64,000 nucleotides of DNA from JANXAZ01 sp964504655. Lineage in GTDB: Bacteria; Pseudomonadota; Alphaproteobacteria; Geminicoccales; Geminicoccaceae. The notes under the pieces were generated by a model, which worked only from the letters and a program-made list of their open reading frames with translations, searched no databases and had not been told where the DNA came from. Position numbers and translations under genes: made by a program. The stretch is taken from positions 30,760 through 94,759 of the forward strand of contig CAZDFD010000006.1 of NCBI GenBank assembly GCA_964504655.1. Direction: 5' to 3'. Position 1 is the stretch's first letter. Every line of letters starts with the position of its first letter. Below, one piece after another: positions 60,072 through 64,000 of this stretch.

Positions 60072-61010
60072 TCAGACCGCCGCCTCGCCGTACCACAGCG
60101 TGACGGTGTGGCGGGCCTCGGCGAAGAACAGCCAGCGCTCGATCGCGATCGCGAGCGCCAGCGAGAGGGCAGCCACGAACGCTGCAACCAGGAGTGCCGC
60201 ACCGCCAAGGGCGAGGCCGGCCGCGACCAGGGCCCAGGGCAGCGCCAGACCCAGGAGCAGCGCCAGCCGGCGCAGCCTCGCGGCGTGACGGCGCGCCACC
60301 CGGTAGCCCATCTCGTCGAGGAGATAGTTGCTCGCGCTGTGCGGCGGCTCGACCAGCCGGACCGGGCCGCGACCGGGAAGGCCGATCGCCGCATCGGCGG
60401 TGGCGATCGGCTCCGCGGCGTCGCCGGCCCGCCACCAGAGCAGCTTGAGCCCCCAGGCGACGGGCAGCGCCAGCAGCACGAGCCCGCCGAGCGCCCCCGG
60501 CACCGGGCCGAGCACACCCGCCAGGAGGAGCGCGAGCAGCGCGCCGGCGGCGAGCGCCAGCGCCAGGTAGGCGGGCGTGGTGAGCGGCTGGTGCCAGCGC
60601 GGGATCGGCCGCAGCGTGGCGTAGATCTGGCCCGTGCAGGCGACCGTGACGGCGGCTCCGAGCACCGCCAGCAGCGCCGGCAGGGTGGCGATCCGGCCGC
60701 CCAGCACCCAGAGCGCCGCCAGGAGGAGCGCCGGCGGGTAGGTGGCGAGCGCCGCCACGCCTTCGCGCGACAGCCACGAGGTCCGCCACTGGCCGACCGC
60801 TCGCCAGGCCCGCTCGGGCCGGCCCAGATGGAAGGTCGAGGCGAGCAGCCCGGCGGTCACGAAGGCGAGCGCGAGGCCGAGCCCGAGCGCCCCCGCCAGG
60901 GGCTCGGCCGGCACCAGCCCGGCGAGCCCGGCCAGACTCCACACCGCGAGCAGGCCGTAGCCCGCCCCGGAAAGCGTCGTGAACAGCAGGATCGAGGGCG
61001 CGGGGTGCAC
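60072..61010 (-). CDS. soeC: Sulfite dehydrogenase membrane anchor (SoeC; DmsC/NrfD-like)
   Basis: A 312 aa polytopic membrane protein with about eight helices. The N-terminus VHPAPSILLFTTLSGAGYGL fits the DmsC/SoeC family, and its late WYGEAAV end is also typical. It would anchor the molybdenum and iron-sulfur subunits on the cytoplasmic face and pass electrons to quinone. The GTG at 61010, 4 bp after the soeB stop, gives this start; an upstream ATG at 61070 would overlap soeB by 56 bp. Same strand and operon as the two genes upstream. Confidence 0.8.
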   Translation of the reverse strand: MHPAPSILLFTTLSGAGYGLLAVWSLAGLAGLVPAEPLAGALGLGLALAFVTAGLLASTFHLGRPERAWRAVGQWRTSWLSREGVAALATYPPALLLAALWVLGGRIATLPALLAVLGAAVTVACTGQIYATLRPIPRWHQPLTTPAYLALALAAGALLALLLAGVLGPVPGALGGLVLLALPVAWGLKLLWWRAGDAAEPIATADAAIGLPGRGPVRLVEPPHSASNYLLDEMGYRVARRHAARLRRLALLLGLALPWALVAAGLALGGAALLVAAFVAALSLALAIAIERWLFFAEARHTVTLWYGEAAV

Positions 61011-61014
61011 GCGC

Positions 61015-61746
61015 TCAGCCCCCGAGGAGGCGGTCGAGCCAGCCGAGGAAGCCACCCTCGGCCGGCGCATCGGCGAGCGCCTCGCCGACCTCGGCGAGCC
61101 GCCGCCCGGGCCGCGGCGGCAGGTACTTGTTGGTCGGCCGGTAGCCGAGTTCGGGCAGGAGATCGACCCCGCCGCGCTCGGCCACGAGGCGCGAGACCGC
61201 GCTCCCGGGATCGCCGAGATCGCCGAAATGCCGGGCCCTCGCCGGGCAGGTGGCGACGCAGGCCGGCTCGCGCTCGGCCTCGGGCAGCCGCGGATCGTGG
61301 ATTCGGTCGACGCACAGCGTGCACTTCTTCATGACGCCGGTCGGGCGGTCGAGCTCACGGGCGCCGTACGGGCAGGCCCAGGCGCACAGCCCGCAGCCGA
61401 TGCACTTGGCCTCGTCGACCAGCACGATCCCATCCTCGGCGCGCTTGAAGGAGGCACCGGTCGGGCAGACCGTGACGCAGGCGGCGTTCTCGCAGTGCAG
61501 GCAGGAGCGCGGGAAGTAGACCGTGCGGCCGCCCGTGCCGTCACCGACCTCGAAGCCATGCACCCGGTTCAGCCAGGTCCCGCTGGCGCGCGCGCCATAG
61601 GGCTCGAGGTCCGAGAGCGGCCCAGCATGGCCGCCGCCGTTCCACTCCTTGCACGCCACCACGCAGGCCTGGCAGCCGACGCAGGTGTCGAGGTCGATGA
61701 CGAGACCCAGTCGGCGGGTGGGCGGCGGATCGGGCAGCGCCGTCAT
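61015..61746 (-). CDS. soeB: Sulfite dehydrogenase iron-sulfur subunit (SoeB; DmsB-like)
   Basis: A 243 aa 4Fe-4S ferredoxin-type subunit with four clusters by its cysteine sets: DTCVGCQACVVACKEWN, SCLHCENAACVTVCPTG, KCIGCGLCAWACPYG and CTLCVDRI with CVATCPARARHFGD. The core sequence (RRLGLVIDLDTCVGCQACV, ...DLEPYGARASGTWLN) closely recalls SoeB of Roseobacter-type sulfite dehydrogenases. ATG 61746 overlaps the molybdoenzyme stop by 4 bp (ATGA). It moves electrons between the catalytic subunit and SoeC. Confidence 0.87.
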   Translation of the reverse strand: MTALPDPPPTRRLGLVIDLDTCVGCQACVVACKEWNGGGHAGPLSDLEPYGARASGTWLNRVHGFEVGDGTGGRTVYFPRSCLHCENAACVTVCPTGASFKRAEDGIVLVDEAKCIGCGLCAWACPYGARELDRPTGVMKKCTLCVDRIHDPRLPEAEREPACVATCPARARHFGDLGDPGSAVSRLVAERGGVDLLPELGYRPTNKYLPPRPGRRLAEVGEALADAPAEGGFLGWLDRLLGG

Positions 61747-64000
61747 CGCTCCACCTCGCGCCCGGCCGGGCGGAACGTCGCCCCCCAGCGCAGCTCGCGC
61801 GGCGGCTCGGGCAGTCCGGGCGGTCGCGGCAGCGGCGCGAAGCTCGGCTCGGCGGTGGCCGGCTCGAGGTCGCTGGCTTTCTCCACCCGCACCCGCAGGT
61901 CGTACCAAGCGGCCTGGCCGGTGACCGGGTCGGCATTGGCGAGCCGGAGCCCCTCCTCGCCGCCGGCCGCGAGCTCGTCGATCAGGTGGTTCAGGAGGAA
62001 CCCCATGGTCGCCTCGCCGCAATCGGCCGGCAGCCCCCAGGCGCCGCCACGCTTGCCGATGGCGTTCCAGGTCCAGACCGTGCCGGGCTCGACCCCGTCG
62101 ACCAGCCGGGCAACCGCGCGCACCCGCCCGAGCCGGCTCGTGATCCAGACCGGATCGCCGTCGGCGATGCCGAGCGTCGCCGCCGTGGCGCGGGCGAGGC
62201 ACAGCCGATTGTCGCCCAGGATCTGCCGGAGCCAGGCGTTGTGCGAGCCCCAGGCGTGGTACATGGCGGCCGGCCGCTGGGTGACGGCGGCGAGCGGGAA
62301 GCCGTCGGCGACACCGCCCTCGAGCTCGAGCGGCGGATACCAGAACGGCAGCGGGTCCAGGAACCGCTCGATCCGCGGCCGCAGCGCCGCGGGGGGCTGA
62401 TGGGGTCCGTGCCCGCGGGCGGCCAGGCGGAAGCGCTGCAGCGGCTCGCTGTAGAGCTGCGCCAGGATCGGCTCGGCCTTGCCCAGGAGGCCGAGCTCGA
62501 CCGCCAGCTCGAGATAGTCCCGGTTGACCGGCTTCATGTAGCGCCGGCCCGGCGGCAGCGGGTGCTCGAGGAAGCAGCCGTTGGCCGTGTAGGCCTCGAG
62601 CTGGCGCGGGTTGGGCGGGCCCTTGCCGACCCGCTCGCCCTCCGCTCCCCGCCAGCCGGCGAGCGGGCCGATCCCGGGAGCCCGCTCGTGGTTGACGAGG
62701 TAGTCGGCGTAGCCGCCCGGGTAGCGCGGGCCGCCGTCCTCGCGCACGAAGGCCGGCAGCCGCAGCCGGGCGCCGAGCTCGATCAAGACGTCCTGGAACG
62801 GGCGGACGTCGCGATCAGGGGCGAGCACCGGCTGGCGGATGGCGTCGCACAGCGCGTCGGCCTTGCCGATCGGCCGATCGAGCAGCGAGAGCGCGTCCCA
62901 GCGCTCGAGATAGGTGGTGTCGGGCAGCACCAGGTCGGCGTAGGCGACAGTCTCCGAATAGAAGGCGTCGCTGTAGATGATGCGGGGGATCCGGTAGCCG
63001 CCCGTGGCCGGGTCCCGGTCGGTCAGCATGGCGATCGTCCGGCTGGTCGCCATGGCCGAGTTCCAGGCCATGTTGGCCATGTAGAGGAACAGCACGTCGA
63101 TCGGGTAGGGATCGCCGCGCCAGGCGTTGCCGATGACGCTGTGCATGAGGCCGTGCGCGGCGAGCGGCGCCTCCCAGGAGAACGCCTTGTCGATCCGGCA
63201 GGGGCTGCCGTCGGCCTCGACCAGGAGATCCTCGGGACCGAGCGGGTAGCCCAGGGGCATGCCCGGCAGCGGCCGCCCGGCGGCGACTTGGCCGGGCTTG
63301 CCGGCCGGCTTGGGCCCGGGCGGGATCGGTCGCGGGTAGGGCGTCTTGAAGCGGAACGCGCCCGGCCGGTCGATCGCACCCAGGAGGAGCTGCAGCAGGT
63401 GGATCGCCCGGCAGGTCTGGAAGCCGTTGCTGTGCGCCGAGATGCCGCGCATCGCATGGACCGCGACCGGCCTCCCCTCGACCTGCTCGTGGCGCCGGCC
63501 GCGCCAGTCGGTCCAGGGCTCCGCGACCACGGGCGGATCGTCGAAGGCGGCCCGCGCGAGCTCGGCGGCGAGCGCCCGGATCGTCGCCGCCGGCACGCCG
63601 GTCGGCCCGGCGGCGGCGTCCGGGCCGCAGGCCGGATCGAGGTAGCGCTCGGCCACGAGCTCCATCACCGGGCGGGCACGGCGTCCGTCGGGCAGCGTCA
63701 CCGCCCCGCGCAGCGCCGGCCGGCTCTGTGGATCGTCGACCGGGCGCAGGACGCCGTCCCGACGGTCGCGGCAGAGCGGCCGGCCGGCCGGATCGCGGGC
63801 GAACAGGCCGTCGTCGGCAGCACCCGGTGCCTCGATCACCAGCCAGCCGGCGTTGGTGCACTCGGCCAGATAGGTCGCGTCGACGCGCCCGGCGCGCAGC
63901 AGCTCGTGAACGAGGGCCAGCACCAGCAGCCCGTCGGTGCCCGGGCGGATCGGCAGCCACTCGTCGGCGATCGCGGCGTAGCCGGTTCGCACCGGGTTGA
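61743..64000 (-). CDS. soeA: Molybdopterin oxidoreductase catalytic subunit (SoeA-like), N-terminus outside the window
   Basis: About 752 residues of a DMSO-reductase-family molybdenum enzyme; the reading frame is open to the right edge, so the N-terminal [4Fe-4S] region is missing. Visible: ADEWLPIRPGTDGLLVLALV, the guanine-dinucleotide contact region VHAMRGISAHSNGFQTCRA, the C-terminal cap LGIADGDPVWITSRLGRV and WNAIGKRGGAWGL. With SoeB- and SoeC-like subunits behind it, sulfite oxidation to sulfate in the cytoplasm is the best reading. A polysulfide or other S/N oxyanion reductase of the same family cannot be excluded. Confidence 0.82.
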   Translation of the reverse strand, partial: NPVRTGYAAIADEWLPIRPGTDGLLVLALVHELLRAGRVDATYLAECTNAGWLVIEAPGAADDGLFARDPAGRPLCRDRRDGVLRPVDDPQSRPALRGAVTLPDGRRARPVMELVAERYLDPACGPDAAAGPTGVPAATIRALAAELARAAFDDPPVVAEPWTDWRGRRHEQVEGRPVAVHAMRGISAHSNGFQTCRAIHLLQLLLGAIDRPGAFRFKTPYPRPIPPGPKPAGKPGQVAAGRPLPGMPLGYPLGPEDLLVEADGSPCRIDKAFSWEAPLAAHGLMHSVIGNAWRGDPYPIDVLFLYMANMAWNSAMATSRTIAMLTDRDPATGGYRIPRIIYSDAFYSETVAYADLVLPDTTYLERWDALSLLDRPIGKADALCDAIRQPVLAPDRDVRPFQDVLIELGARLRLPAFVREDGGPRYPGGYADYLVNHERAPGIGPLAGWRGAEGERVGKGPPNPRQLEAYTANGCFLEHPLPPGRRYMKPVNRDYLELAVELGLLGKAEPILAQLYSEPLQRFRLAARGHGPHQPPAALRPRIERFLDPLPFWYPPLELEGGVADGFPLAAVTQRPAAMYHAWGSHNAWLRQILGDNRLCLARATAATLGIADGDPVWITSRLGRVRAVARLVDGVEPGTVWTWNAIGKRGGAWGLPADCGEATMGFLLNHLIDELAAGGEEGLRLANADPVTGQAAWYDLRVRVEKASDLEPATAEPSFAPLPRPPGLPEPPRELRWGATFRPAGREVER

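Noticed and set aside
61743..64000. Tetrathionate or DMSO reductase rather than sulfite dehydrogenase
   Set aside because: Not excluded, but the closely Soe-like ferredoxin and the anchor start favour SoeABC; DMSO reductase would normally carry a Tat signal, which lies outside the window and could not be checked.
1..64000. tRNA, rRNA, insertion sequences, prophage or integrase
   Set aside because: No cloverleaf-like element, rRNA stretch, transposase or integrase pattern was found, and composition is uniform across the window.

Overview
The window is a very GC-rich chromosomal stretch with third-position G/C dominating every gene, dense coding on both strands and many 1-14 bp gene overlaps (ATGA, GTGA). 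The ubiG / lysC / ptsP / HTH-DUF4115 / ispG block, pqiABC, the single tatA, and the SoeABC-type molybdoenzyme point to an alphaproteobacterium, most likely of the Rhodospirillales/Geminicoccales kind. That placement is inferred from gene content and not from a marker tree. No rRNA, tRNA, transposase, integrase or cas gene was seen.

Region 1 (1-9.6 kb): nucleotide-sugar genes for surface polysaccharide (partial galE, then the galU-ugd-pgm operon), a large periplasmic TPR protein, and a membrane DnaJ-domain / VWA-domain pair. Region 2 (9.8-16.7 kb): a peptide-type ABC solute receptor, the pqiABC lipid-transport operon, and a translationally coupled unknown protein plus sulfotransferase. Region 3 (16.6-26.1 kb): a housekeeping block (ubiG, lysC, a nitronate monooxygenase-like gene, ptsP, a RodZ-like HTH protein, ispG, lpd). 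Region 4 (26.1-38.1 kb): mixed metabolic and surface genes (two MDR reductases, a SAF-domain dehydrogenase, an acidic RTX protein behind a good promoter, a glycosyltransferase-like protein, tatA, a LysR regulator, an FAD oxidase, an M24 hydrolase, an EamA exporter, an EVE protein).

Region 5 (38.1-42.2 kb): a three-gene operon of a MotA/TolQ/ExbB-like channel with a MotB-like tether carrying an unusual periplasmic domain, then an HU protein with a clear terminator, and an exosortase-type O-glycosylation ligase. Region 6 (42.3-49.9 kb): a NMT1/SsuA-type ABC importer with a creatininase-family hydrolase and a cytosine-deaminase-like amidohydrolase, then a sugar isomerase / Gfo-Idh-MocA pair. Region 7 (49.9-64 kb): a P-loop protein of the cyclic-2,3-diphosphoglycerate-synthetase type, a YeeE/TsuA sulfur transporter behind a perfect inverted repeat, a TauA receptor, a LapG-like protease coupled to a degenerate HD-GYP membrane protein, MarC, an SDR, a GGDEF-EAL protein, and a SoeABC-type sulfite dehydrogenase running off the right edge.

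The most unusual items are: (a) two intergenic arrays of five regularly spaced short repeats (26178-26381 and 47231-47464), in opposite orientation, whose cores look related and which have a solitary relative at 35414; (b) the stator-like operon at 38113-39930; and (c) the LapG-like protease fused by overlap to a membrane protein with a dead HD-GYP site, which suggests a c-di-GMP-controlled proteolysis switch that does not use LapD.
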